A DNA stretch of 64,000 nucleotides, taken from the NCBI RefSeq assembly GCF_018399035.1, contig NZ_CP073760.1, forward strand, positions 5,022,501-5,086,500, read 5' to 3'. Source of the stretch: Thiocapsa sp. Lineage in GTDB: Bacteria > Pseudomonadota > Gammaproteobacteria > Chromatiales > Chromatiaceae. The notes under the pieces were generated by a model, which saw only the letters and a list, made by a program, of their open reading frames with translations, was not told the DNA's origin and made no database searches. Shown here one piece after another: positions 16,928 to 24,730 of the stretch (positions are counted from its first letter, which is position 1; every line of letters starts with the position of its first letter). The position numbers were made by a program, and so were the translations under genes.

Positions 16928-17095
16928 CTACTTGATCTTGCCTTCCTTATACATGACGTGCTGGCGGACGACGGGATCGAACTTCTTGATCTCCATCTTG
17001 CCAGGCTGGTTGCGTTTGTTCTTGGTGGTCGTGTAGAAATGACCGGTACCGGCACTGGAATTGAGCCGGATCTTATCGCGTGCTGCCTTGGCCAT
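16928..17095 (-). CDS. rpmG: 50S ribosomal protein L33
   Basis: 55 residues, MAKAARDKIRLNSSAGTGHF then YTTTKNKRNQPGKMEIKKFD and VVRQHVMYKEGKIK. This matches proteobacterial L33 over the full length. It lacks the CxxC zinc pairs, so it is the zinc-independent form. It follows rpmB on the same strand, 14 bases downstream, the conserved gammaproteobacterial rpmBG order, and ends at the terminator at 16836-16858. Confidence 0.96.
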   Translation of the reverse strand: MAKAARDKIRLNSSAGTGHFYTTTKNKRNQPGKMEIKKFDPVVRQHVMYKEGKIK

Positions 17096-17109
17096 GGTGT
17101 GCCCTCCGG

Positions 17110-17346
17110 TTAGACCTTATCGCCGCGTGCACGGATCTCGCCAAGCACGGTGTCGATACCGCGCTTGTCGATGATGCGCATGCCCTTTGTGGAGACCCGC
17201 AGCTTGACCCAGCGCTTCTCGCTCTCGACCCAAAACCGGTGGTCGTGGAGATTGGGCAGAAAACGCCGCTTCGTTCTGTTGTTCGCGTGCGAGACGTTAT
17301 TGCCGGTAATCGGGCGCTTACCGGTGACCTGGCATACCTTGGACAT
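17110..17346 (-). CDS. rpmB: 50S ribosomal protein L28
   Basis: 78 residues: MSKVCQVTGKRPITGNNVSH, then RTKRRFLPNLHDHRFWVESE and LRVSTKGMRIIDKRGID. Full-length L28 of the zinc-free proteobacterial kind. It is first in the rpmB-rpmG operon. The start ATG is preceded by GGGATTCCGCC on the coding strand, with no strong SD, which is common for this gene. Confidence 0.96.
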   Translation of the reverse strand: MSKVCQVTGKRPITGNNVSHANNRTKRRFLPNLHDHRFWVESEKRWVKLRVSTKGMRIIDKRGIDTVLGEIRARGDKV

Positions 17347-17531
17347 GGCGGAATCCCTAGAATTCGGAGGTCGTGCTTCGGGGTAGAAAGAAGCGGAAAG
17401 CTAACATGTTTTCGCGATTCGACGCAACGCAAAATTCCTTGTCGTCGTCATCGCCCCACGTGCGCATGCGTTTTCTCGGCCGCCGCAAGACCGTGACAAC
17501 CAGGTGCAGCACGACTATACTTCCCGGCTCG

Positions 17532-17605
17532 GGCTGAGTGGCAGAGTGGTCATGCAGCGGCCTGCAAAGCCGTGCACCCCGGTTCGATTCCGGGCTCAGC
17601 CTCCA
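17532..17605 (+). tRNA. tRNA-Cys (GCA)
   Basis: Cloverleaf: acceptor GGCTGAG pairs with CTCAGCC, the anticodon loop CTGCAAA carries GCA at 17564-17566, and the T-arm is GGTTCGATTCC. CCA is encoded. 74 nt. Confidence 0.96.
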
Positions 17606-17751
17606 TCATCAACCCCCGCAGGTACCCTTCCCGGAACTCTTCGTCGGTCGTCGACTCGGATGGTGTCGCCCCTTGTCGCCCCTTGTCGCAACAAGGATCG
17701 AACGACGCACCGATCGGCGGACTCATCCGACAACCGTAAGCCTCACGCCGC

Positions 17752-17836
17752 GCCCGGGTGGCGAAATTGGTAGACGCAAGGGACTTAAAATCCCTCAGGG
17801 AAACCTATGCGGGTTCGAGTCCCGCCCCGGGCACCA
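17752..17836 (+). tRNA. tRNA-Leu (TAA)
   Basis: 85 nt with a long variable arm. Acceptor GCCCGGG pairs with CCCGGGC, the D-arm contains TGGTAGACGC, the anticodon loop CTTAAAA carries TAA at 17786-17788, and the T-arm is GGGTTCGAGTCCC. CCA is encoded. It lies 146 bases after tRNA-Cys. Confidence 0.96.
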
Positions 17837-17855
17837 TCCCTTTTTGGACGGACTC

Positions 17856-19082
17856 ATGTCGGAGCAAGACCCTCTCAAAGAGCTTCACATCGATCGCGCC
17901 GACCGTGACGGTGGCGGCCATCGCGGGCTTTGGCTCGTTCTCGCCATCCTCGCGGCCGGTGCGCTCGGCGGCGCGGCCTACTATGTGTTCTCCGAAAGCC
18001 CGATCCCGGTGGATGTCGTGATCGCGCAGGCACCGACCGCGGGTCCGACGGCCGTCCTGGATGCGACCGGCTATGTGATCGCCCGCCGCCAAGCGACGGT
18101 GTCGAGCAAGATCTCGGGCAAGCTCGCCGAGGTGTTGATCGAGGAAGGTGTCGAGGTCGAAGCGGATCAGCTGCTTGCACGTCTCGACGACACCGACGCG
18201 AAGGCACAGCTCGATCTCGCTCGGGCACGCCTGGCCGCGGCCCAAGCCCGGCTCGGCGAGATCCAGGTTCAACTCGAGCAGAACCGACGGGGGCTCAAAC
18301 GCCAGACGGAGCTGCGCGCGCGCAAGCTGGCCTCGGAGGAGGCGCTCGAAACCGCCGCCACGCAGGTCGAGACCCTCTCGGCCCAGCTCGAGGCGCAGCG
18401 CAGTCAGGTTCGGGTGTCCGAGGCCGAGGTCGAGGTCGCGCAGGTCGCCTACGACAACACGGTCGTGCGCGCGCCCTTCGCCGGCGTGATCGTCGCGAAG
18501 GCCGCCCAGCCCGGCGAGATCGTCTCGCCCATGTCGGCCGGCGGCGGCTTCACCCGCACCGGCATCGGGACCATCGTGGATATGGATTCGCTCGAGATCG
18601 AGGTCGACGTCAACGAGGCGTTCATCAATCGCGTCAGACCCGATCAACCGGTGCAGGCGGTCCTCGACGCCTACCCGGATTGGACGATCCCGGCATCGGT
18701 GATCGCGATCATCCCCACCGCGGACCGCAGCAAGGCGACGGTGCGGGTGCGGATCCGGATCTCCGCGAAGGACCCGCGTCTGATCCCGGAGATGGGCGTG
18801 CGGGTGTCCTTTCTTCGGGACGATACGGAGGTCTCGGACGGCGCGACCGATGGGGTGCTGATCCCCGCGGGCGCGATCCGGGGCCATGACGACGGCAGCA
18901 TTGTCTTCGTCCTGGACGGCGATCATGTCCGCGAACGGCAGGTGACCCCCGGCGAAGAGATCGGCGATCGACGCCTCGTCGCGCAGGGCCTGAGCGCGGG
19001 CGAGCGCGTCGTGCGCGATCCGCCTCTCGCATTGGCCGACGGCATGCGGGTGTCGCCGAGCGGCGGGGCCGAAACGCCGTGA
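17856..19082 (+). CDS. HlyD/MacA-type periplasmic adaptor of an ABC exporter
   Basis: 408 residues from the ATG at 17856; the frame is open further upstream only because it passes through the tRNA genes. One N-terminal membrane segment (LWLVLAILAAGALGGAAYYV), then a lipoyl half-motif (ATGYVIARRQATVSSKISGK), an alpha-helical hairpin of about 110 residues rich in QLDLARARLAAAQARL-like heptads, the second half (VRAPFAGVIVAKAAQPGEIV), and a beta-barrel. It should bridge the inner-membrane ABC transporter to an outer-membrane channel, which is not encoded here. Followed by the ATPase gene after 37 bases and two FtsX-type permeases. Confidence 0.9.
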   Translation: MSEQDPLKELHIDRADRDGGGHRGLWLVLAILAAGALGGAAYYVFSESPIPVDVVIAQAPTAGPTAVLDATGYVIARRQATVSSKISGKLAEVLIEEGVEVEADQLLARLDDTDAKAQLDLARARLAAAQARLGEIQVQLEQNRRGLKRQTELRARKLASEEALETAATQVETLSAQLEAQRSQVRVSEAEVEVAQVAYDNTVVRAPFAGVIVAKAAQPGEIVSPMSAGGGFTRTGIGTIVDMDSLEIEVDVNEAFINRVRPDQPVQAVLDAYPDWTIPASVIAIIPTADRSKATVRVRIRISAKDPRLIPEMGVRVSFLRDDTEVSDGATDGVLIPAGAIRGHDDGSIVFVLDGDHVRERQVTPGEEIGDRRLVAQGLSAGERVVRDPPLALADGMRVSPSGGAETP

Positions 19083-19119
19083 CGCCGAACAGATCGGATT
19101 GAATCGCCGGCCCGAACCC

Positions 19120-19848
19120 ATGTCCGACATCATCGCGAGCCCCGAGCCCGGTAGCCCAGAACCCTTGGTCGCGATCCGCGGCGTCAGCAAGGTCTACGAG
19201 CGCGGCCGACAACGCATCGAGGTCCTGCATCATGTCGACCTGGATATCCCGGAGGGCGATTTTCTCGCCTTGATGGGGCCGTCCGGATCGGGCAAGAGCA
19301 CGCTGCTCAACATGATCGCCGGGCTGGATCTGCCGACCGAAGGCTCTTTGAGCGTCGCCGGACATCGGATCGACCGCATGTCCTCGACCGAGCTGGCACG
19401 CTGGCGGGCGGCGCATGTCGGCTTCGTCTTCCAGTTTTACAATCTCCTGCCGGCGCTCTCGGCACAGAAGAACGTCGAGCTGCCGCTCTTGCTGACCCGG
19501 CTGTCCGCGGCACGGCGCAGGCGCAACGCGGCGATCGCGCTCGATCTGGTCGGACTCGCCGACCGCGCATCGCACAAGCCGAACGAGCTCTCCGGCGGTC
19601 AGCAGCAGCGCGTCGCCATCGCACGGGCGATCGTGTCGGATCCGACGCTTTTGGTTTGCGACGAGCCCACGGGGGATCTCGACCGCCACTCGGCCGAGGA
19701 GGTGCTCACCCTCCTGCAACGGCTCAACCGCGAATACGGCAAGACCATGATCATGGTGACACACGACCCGAAAGCGGCCGAGTTTGCGCGACGTGTCCTT
19801 CATTTGGATAAGGGGATTCTGGTCGAGCAGGCTGAGATCGGAGCGTGA
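19120..19848 (+). CDS. MacB/LolD-type ABC ATPase
   Basis: 242 residues from the ATG at 19120. Walker A GPSGSGKSTLLN, FQFYNLLPALSAQKNVELPL with the Q-loop, signature LSGGQQQRVAIARA, Walker B LLVCDEPTGDLD and switch VTHD are all present. This subgroup powers mechanotransmission by FtsX-like permeases (LolCDE, MacB) rather than classical import. It works with the adaptor upstream and the two permeases downstream. A 54-bp tandem repeat separates it from the first permease. Confidence 0.92.
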   Translation: MSDIIASPEPGSPEPLVAIRGVSKVYERGRQRIEVLHHVDLDIPEGDFLALMGPSGSGKSTLLNMIAGLDLPTEGSLSVAGHRIDRMSSTELARWRAAHVGFVFQFYNLLPALSAQKNVELPLLLTRLSAARRRRNAAIALDLVGLADRASHKPNELSGGQQQRVAIARAIVSDPTLLVCDEPTGDLDRHSAEEVLTLLQRLNREYGKTMIMVTHDPKAAEFARRVLHLDKGILVEQAEIGA

Positions 19849-19850
19849 AG

Positions 19851-20040
19851 GATGGGTTTCGCTACGCTCTACGGGAGCGGGAATCGGGGCGTCGGAGCGG
19901 GGAGGATGGGTTTCGCTGCGCTCTACGGGAGCGGGAATCGGTGCGTCGGAGCGGGGAGGATGGGTTTCGCTGCGCTCTACGGGAGCGGGAATCGGGACGT
20001 CGGAGCGGGGAGGATGGGTTTCGCTGCGCTCTACCCATCC
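19851..20040 (+). repeat. 54-bp tandem repeat, three full copies plus a closing hairpin
   Basis: Units begin GATGGGTTTCGCTGCGCTCT at 19851, 19905, 19959 and 20013. The fourth is cut after CTCTACCCATCC, so the end forms a hairpin GGATGGGT...ACCCATCC (20012-20040). The hairpin unit resembles a dispersed intergenic repeat common in related genomes. All units lack stop codons in the forward frames. It lies between the ATPase stop and the first permease start. Confidence 0.9.
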
Positions 20041-20098
20041 TACGCGTTGCTCTCGACTTCTGTTGGTCGGTGGCTGGTGGCCGGAGGGTCTCCTCGCG

Positions 20099-21259
20099 AT
20101 GAAATATCTCCCTCTTCTCTTCGCTGCTCTCATGCGCAAGAAGACGCGCACGTTGCTCACGCTGCTTTCGGTGGCGGCGGCCTTTGCGCTGTTCGGAATG
20201 CTGGATGCGGTGCGGGTGGCGTTCAACGCGCCTCAGAGCGTGATCGGGATCGATCGGCTCATCACCTCCTCGCGCCTCTCGCTGATCCAGCCCTTGCGCT
20301 ATGCGGATCTGGCCCGGATCCAGTCGACGCCCGGCGTGAAGGCGGTTACCCATGCAAGCTGGTTCGGGGGCATCTATCAGGATCCGAAGAACTTCTTCCC
20401 GAATTTCCCGGTCGAGCCCCAAAGCTATCTGGACATGTATCCGGAGCTGGTCCTGCCGCAGGCGCAGCGCCAAGCCTTCCTCAAGACGCGTACCGGGGCA
20501 ATCGCCGGGCAGGCGCTCGCGGACCTGCACGGATGGAAGGTCGGCGACAGGATCCCCTTGCGCCCGACCATCTACCCCAATCGCGACGGCGGAGAGGTCT
20601 GGACCTTCGACCTGGTGGGCATCTTCGAGGCCGCCCAGCCGGAGCTTCGCGCCTCCGAGAAGCAGATGTTGTTTCACCATACCTACTTCGATGAAGGGCG
20701 CGAGATCGGGCAAGGCACGGTCGGCTGGTACATCGTGCGGGTCGAGGATGCGTCGCAGGCCGACCGGGTCGCGCAGGCGATCGACCGCCAGTTCGCCAAT
20801 TCCGCCTTCGAGACTCGCACCCAGAGCGAACGCGAGTTCCAGCTCTCCTTCGCGAAACAGATCGGCGACATCGGACTCATCGTCACGGCCATCATGGCTG
20901 CGGTGTTCTTTACACTGGTGCTGCTCACCGGCAACACCATGGCGCAATCCATCCGCGAGCGGATTCCCGAGCTGGCGGTGCTCAAGACACTGGGGTTCAC
21001 CAACCGTGCAGTCCTGCTTCTCGTCATGGCCGAGGCGCTCGTGCTGCTTCTGCTCGGGGGTCTGATCGGGCTCGTGCTCGCCACTTTGGCCCTTCCGGTC
21101 ATCGGCGAGGCCAGCTCCGGGCAGCTCGATGTGGCGATGCGTCCGGAGAGCTGGCTGCTGGGGCTCGGGCTGATGGCGACCATCGGCATCCTGGTCGGAC
21201 TGCCGCCGGCGCTCAAGGCGATGCGCCTGGGGATCGTCGATGCGTTGGCGGGCCGATGA
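20099..21259 (+). CDS. FtsX-type ABC permease 1
   Basis: 386 residues from the ATG at 20099; the frame is open upstream through the tandem repeat. One N-terminal membrane helix (TLLTLLSVAAAFALFGMLDA), a large periplasmic domain, then three C-terminal helices with the FtsX core: FTLVLLTGNTMAQSIRERIP and ELAVLKTLGFTNRAVLLLVM. This is the MacB/LolCE topology with the conserved coupling helix. It overlaps the second permease by four bases (ATGA), so the two are probably translated together and form a heterodimer. Confidence 0.9.
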   Translation: MKYLPLLFAALMRKKTRTLLTLLSVAAAFALFGMLDAVRVAFNAPQSVIGIDRLITSSRLSLIQPLRYADLARIQSTPGVKAVTHASWFGGIYQDPKNFFPNFPVEPQSYLDMYPELVLPQAQRQAFLKTRTGAIAGQALADLHGWKVGDRIPLRPTIYPNRDGGEVWTFDLVGIFEAAQPELRASEKQMLFHHTYFDEGREIGQGTVGWYIVRVEDASQADRVAQAIDRQFANSAFETRTQSEREFQLSFAKQIGDIGLIVTAIMAAVFFTLVLLTGNTMAQSIRERIPELAVLKTLGFTNRAVLLLVMAEALVLLLLGGLIGLVLATLALPVIGEASSGQLDVAMRPESWLLGLGLMATIGILVGLPPALKAMRLGIVDALAGR

Positions 21260-22602
21260 GCGAGCGACCGACGGCGTCGGGCGTTGCCCTGGCTCAACTG
21301 CGGTCGACCTTGCCGACGGTCGCTGCGGGACTCGCCGTTGCAGCCTTCTTCGGGATCTGGATCCTGGCCCCGACGCTCGTGATCGCGCTCGCGCTGGTCT
21401 TCGTCGGCTGGCTGGTGCTGACGCGAACCGGGCGGCAGGCGCTCGCCGTCGCCCGGGTCGGGCTGAGCACGGTACCCGAGCGTCTCGGGGCGACCTCGGT
21501 CGTGGTGGTCGGTATCGCCGGGGTGGTCGGGGTGCTGGTCGCCTTGCAGGCGATGGCAACGGGTTTCGAGGCGACGCTCACGGGTGCGGGCAGCGACGAC
21601 ACGGCCCTGGTGCTGCGCGCCGCGGCCAACGCCGAACTCTCATCGGCGCTCGATCGTCCCTCCACGACGCTGATCATCCAGGCCCCGGGCATCAAGCGCG
21701 ACGCGAACGACCGCCCCATTGCAGCGGCCGAGGTGGTGGTCGTGGCCAGCGTCCCGAAGCGAACGACGGGGACGGATGCGAATCTCGAGGTTCGAGGGGT
21801 CGGCCCGGCCGCCTGGCTGGTCCGTCCGCAGGTTCGGATCGTCGAGGGCCGCCGCTTCCGACCGGGACTGCGCGAGCTGATCGTCGGTCAGGGCGCGCTG
21901 CAACAATTCAGCGGGGTCGAGATCGGCGACAGCATCGTCCTCAACAACCAGGACTGGCGCATCGTCGGCGTCTTCGCCTCGGGCGATACGCACGAGTCGG
22001 AGGTCTGGGGAGACGCCGAGTCCATCGCCGCGGCCTACCGGAGCAACGGCTTTCAATCCGTCGCCGTGCGGTTGACCGAGCCGGCGGCGATCGAGCGCCT
22101 GCGCGCGGCCCTGAGCGCCGACCCGCGCTTGAGGGTCGAAGTGGAGACCACGCGCGCCTATTACGGCAAACAGTCGGAGCGTCTCACCCGGGTGATCCGG
22201 GCGGTCGGCATCGGGGTCGCCGTCATGATGGCGCTCGGGGCGGTCTTCGGTGCGCTCAACACCATGTATGCGGCGGTCGCGAGTCGCGCGCGCGAGATCG
22301 CCACCCTGCGCGCGCTGGGATTTACCGGACTGCCGGTCGTCGTTGCGGTCATGCTCGAAACCATGGCCTTGGCCTGTGCCGGCGGAATCCTCGGGGCCGG
22401 GATCGCCTGGGCCTTGTTTCACGGCTTCACGGTCTCGACATTGGGATCGAACTTCAGTCAGGTAGTCTTCCAGTTCCAGGTGACTCCGGAGCTTCTGATC
22501 CGCGGCCTGCAATGGGCGCTCGGTATCGGATTCATCGGGGGCATCTTTCCGGCACTCCGCGCTGCGAGGCTTCCGGTGACGACGGCGTTGCGTGAATCTT
22601 GA
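21256..22602 (+). CDS. FtsX-type ABC permease 2
   Basis: 448 residues. Differs from permease 1 by two extra N-terminal helices (LAVAAFFGIWILAPTLVIAL region). The periplasmic domain contains FRPGLRELIVGQGAL and QDWRIVGVFASGD, and the C-terminal FtsX domain includes ALNTMYAAVASRAREIATLR and ALGFTGLPVVVAVML. Last gene of the adaptor-ATPase-permease-permease operon. The substrate is unknown; such four-gene sets export lipids, glycolipids, peptides or drugs in different bacteria. Confidence 0.9.
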   Translation: MSERPTASGVALAQLRSTLPTVAAGLAVAAFFGIWILAPTLVIALALVFVGWLVLTRTGRQALAVARVGLSTVPERLGATSVVVVGIAGVVGVLVALQAMATGFEATLTGAGSDDTALVLRAAANAELSSALDRPSTTLIIQAPGIKRDANDRPIAAAEVVVVASVPKRTTGTDANLEVRGVGPAAWLVRPQVRIVEGRRFRPGLRELIVGQGALQQFSGVEIGDSIVLNNQDWRIVGVFASGDTHESEVWGDAESIAAAYRSNGFQSVAVRLTEPAAIERLRAALSADPRLRVEVETTRAYYGKQSERLTRVIRAVGIGVAVMMALGAVFGALNTMYAAVASRAREIATLRALGFTGLPVVVAVMLETMALACAGGILGAGIAWALFHGFTVSTLGSNFSQVVFQFQVTPELLIRGLQWALGIGFIGGIFPALRAARLPVTTALRES

Positions 22603-22735
22603 CGGGCAGGCTCCGCACATCGAGTTTAATTTGATCCTCGAAAGAGCGCCGCATAGACTCGGGATCCGAGGATTCACAGTCGCGCGACTTCCGTGACCTG
22701 AAACAGGCACCCAAACACCTGGGGAAACACGTCCG

Positions 22736-24106
22736 ATGTCCCATACGCTCGTGCGCTACTCGAAGGTCGTCGAGATCGTCGGCGACCTGCTCAAGGTCCT
22801 GGTTCCGCCCCCGGTGTCCGAGCAAGGCCAACGTGTCGCGTTCGGCGACCTGGGATGGGTCGAGGACCCGAGCGGTTTCAAATCGATGGCGCGCGTGATC
22901 AGGCTCGAAGGCGAGCTGGTGTCGCTTCAGGTCTTTTCCGGGACCAAGGGGCTCTCCACGCAGGCGTCGGTCCGATTCCTCGGCCATCCGATGCGGGTGA
23001 CCTACTCTCCGAACGTCCTGGGTCGCGTCTTTCGCGGCGACGGCACCCCGTTCGATACCGGCCCGGCGCTGACTCAAGACCCCAAGATCGAGATCGACGG
23101 TCCCTCGGCAAACCCGGCGCGACGCTCGCTCGCCTCCAAGATGGTGCGCACCGACGTCCCCATGATCGACATCTTCAACTCTCTGGTGGAGAGTCAGAAG
23201 ATCCCGATCTTCTCGGTCGCCGGCGAGCCCTACAACGCGCTGCTCGCGCGCATCGGCATCCAGGCGGATGCGGACATCGTCGTCTTCGGCGGGCTCGGTC
23301 TGATCTTCGACGACTATCACTTCTTTCTGCGTCGCTTCGAGGATGCGGGCGTGTTCGCCCGCACCGTCATGTTCGTGAACCTCGCGTCCGACCCCGTGGT
23401 CGAGCGCCTGTTGGTTCCCGATATGGCCCTTGCGGTCGCGGAGCGGTTCGCGGTCGAGGAGGGCAAGCGTGTCCTCGTCCTGCTGAGCGACATGACCGCC
23501 TATGCCGACGCCATGAAGGAGGTGGGTATCGCGATGGAGGCCGTGCCGTCCAATCGCGGCTACATGGGCGATCTGTATTCCCAGCTTGCACGACGTTACG
23601 AGAAGGCCGCCGACTTCAAGGACGGCGGCTCGCTCACCATCCTCACCGTGACCACCATGCCGGGTGGCGACGTGACGCACCCGGTCCCGGACAACACCGG
23701 CTACATCACGGAAGGCCAATTCTATCTCCACGACGGCATGCTCGACCCCTTCGGCTCGCTCTCGCGCCTGAAGCAGCACGTGATCGGCAAGGTCACGCGC
23801 GAGGACCACAGCCAGATCATGAACACCATGATCCGCTTCTACTCGGGTGCCCGCGATGCCGAGCAGAAACAGGCGATGGCCTTCGATCTGTCCGAATTCG
23901 ACATCCGCCTGATCAGGTTCGGCAACCTCTTCCGGGAGCGCTTCATGGACATCGATGTGAGCATTCCGCTGGAGAAGGGCTTGGATCTCTGCTGGCAAAC
24001 CCTGGCCGAATGTTTCGATCGCGACGAGCTGCTGATGAAGGAGAACCTGATCGACAAGTACCTCCCGACGCTCGATGAGGACGAGCCGATCCAAGCGGCG
24101 GCTTGA
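22736..24106 (+). CDS. ntpB: V-type ATPase subunit B
   Basis: 456 residues, the non-catalytic stator-ring partner of subunit A. It carries the beta-barrel N-terminus (LVRYSKVVEIVGDLLKVLV) and the degenerate nucleotide site (PIFSVAGEPYNALLARIGIQ, no Walker A lysine), then VFGGLGLIFDDYHFFLRRFE and MPGGDVTHPVPDNTGYITEG. The latter is the hallmark of B subunits. First gene of a seven-gene cluster, preceded by 133 bases of intergenic DNA. In Chlamydia and Bacteroidetes the homologous cluster runs E-DUF2764-A-B-D-I-K; here B is first and A is last. Confidence 0.95.
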   Translation: MSHTLVRYSKVVEIVGDLLKVLVPPPVSEQGQRVAFGDLGWVEDPSGFKSMARVIRLEGELVSLQVFSGTKGLSTQASVRFLGHPMRVTYSPNVLGRVFRGDGTPFDTGPALTQDPKIEIDGPSANPARRSLASKMVRTDVPMIDIFNSLVESQKIPIFSVAGEPYNALLARIGIQADADIVVFGGLGLIFDDYHFFLRRFEDAGVFARTVMFVNLASDPVVERLLVPDMALAVAERFAVEEGKRVLVLLSDMTAYADAMKEVGIAMEAVPSNRGYMGDLYSQLARRYEKAADFKDGGSLTILTVTTMPGGDVTHPVPDNTGYITEGQFYLHDGMLDPFGSLSRLKQHVIGKVTREDHSQIMNTMIRFYSGARDAEQKQAMAFDLSEFDIRLIRFGNLFRERFMDIDVSIPLEKGLDLCWQTLAECFDRDELLMKENLIDKYLPTLDEDEPIQAAA

Positions 24107-24124
24107 CGCGGGACAGGCCATCGC

Positions 24125-24730
24125 ATGTCACGCGTCAGTCTCAGCAAGTCCTCGCTCGCCAAGCAGAACCGTGCGCTGCAGACCTACGAGCGCTACCTGC
24201 CCTCGCTCGATCTGAAGCGCAAACAGATCATGACCGAGCGCGCCAAAGAGGTCCTGGCCCAAGCGGAGACCCATCGCAAGATCGCGGCACTGCGCGCGCG
24301 CGTGACCGAGAACCTGCCCATGCTCGCCAATCGCGAGATCGCGCTGGCCGACCTGGTGCAGGTGCGCGGCGCACGCCTCGGCGAGGAAAACCTGCTCGGA
24401 ACGCGGCTGCCCGTGCTCGAAGGGCTCGATCTCGTCAAACGCGACTACGGCTTCTTGAGCAAACCCCATTGGGTAGACGTCTTGGTCGATGCGCTCTCCG
24501 AGATGCTGACGCTTCAAGCGCAACTGGCGCTGCACGATCGGCGTCTCCTGTTGCTCGATGAAGCGGTGCGCAAGGTGACGCAGCGGGTGAATCTGTTCGA
24601 TAAGGTGTTGATCCCGCGTACGCGCGAGAACATCAAGCGGATTCGCGTCCACCTCTCCGACACCGAACGCGCGGCGATCGTCCGCTCGAAGATCGCGAAG
24701 GGCAAACGACTCAGAGAGGCCTCGGCATGA
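24125..24730 (+). CDS. ntpD: V-type ATPase subunit D
   Basis: 201 residues, central rotor shaft. Starts SLSKSSLAKQNRALQTYERY and ends in a long helix with RRLLLLDEAVRKVTQRVNLF then KVLIPRTRENIKRIRVHLSD, the D-subunit signature. The protein is predicted almost wholly as an antiparallel coiled coil. Its last bases overlap the start of subunit I (ATGA at 24727-24730). Confidence 0.93.
   Translation: MSRVSLSKSSLAKQNRALQTYERYLPSLDLKRKQIMTERAKEVLAQAETHRKIAALRARVTENLPMLANREIALADLVQVRGARLGEENLLGTRLPVLEGLDLVKRDYGFLSKPHWVDVLVDALSEMLTLQAQLALHDRRLLLLDEAVRKVTQRVNLFDKVLIPRTRENIKRIRVHLSDTERAAIVRSKIAKGKRLREASA

Noticed and set aside
17538..17855. Possible long N-terminus of the HlyD-type adaptor
   Set aside because: The frame runs through tRNA-Cys and tRNA-Leu. 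The ATG at 17856 directly precedes the membrane anchor and is the real start.
19784..20098. N-terminal extension of the first FtsX permease through the tandem repeat
   Set aside because: The open frame through the repeat encodes only repeated WVSLRSTGAGIG-like sequence. The ATG at 20099 directly precedes the first membrane helix.
22603..22735. A strong promoter for the V-ATPase cluster
   Set aside because: The 133-base gap contains AT-rich bits (GAGTTTAATTTGATC) but no convincing -35/-10 pair at proper spacing.
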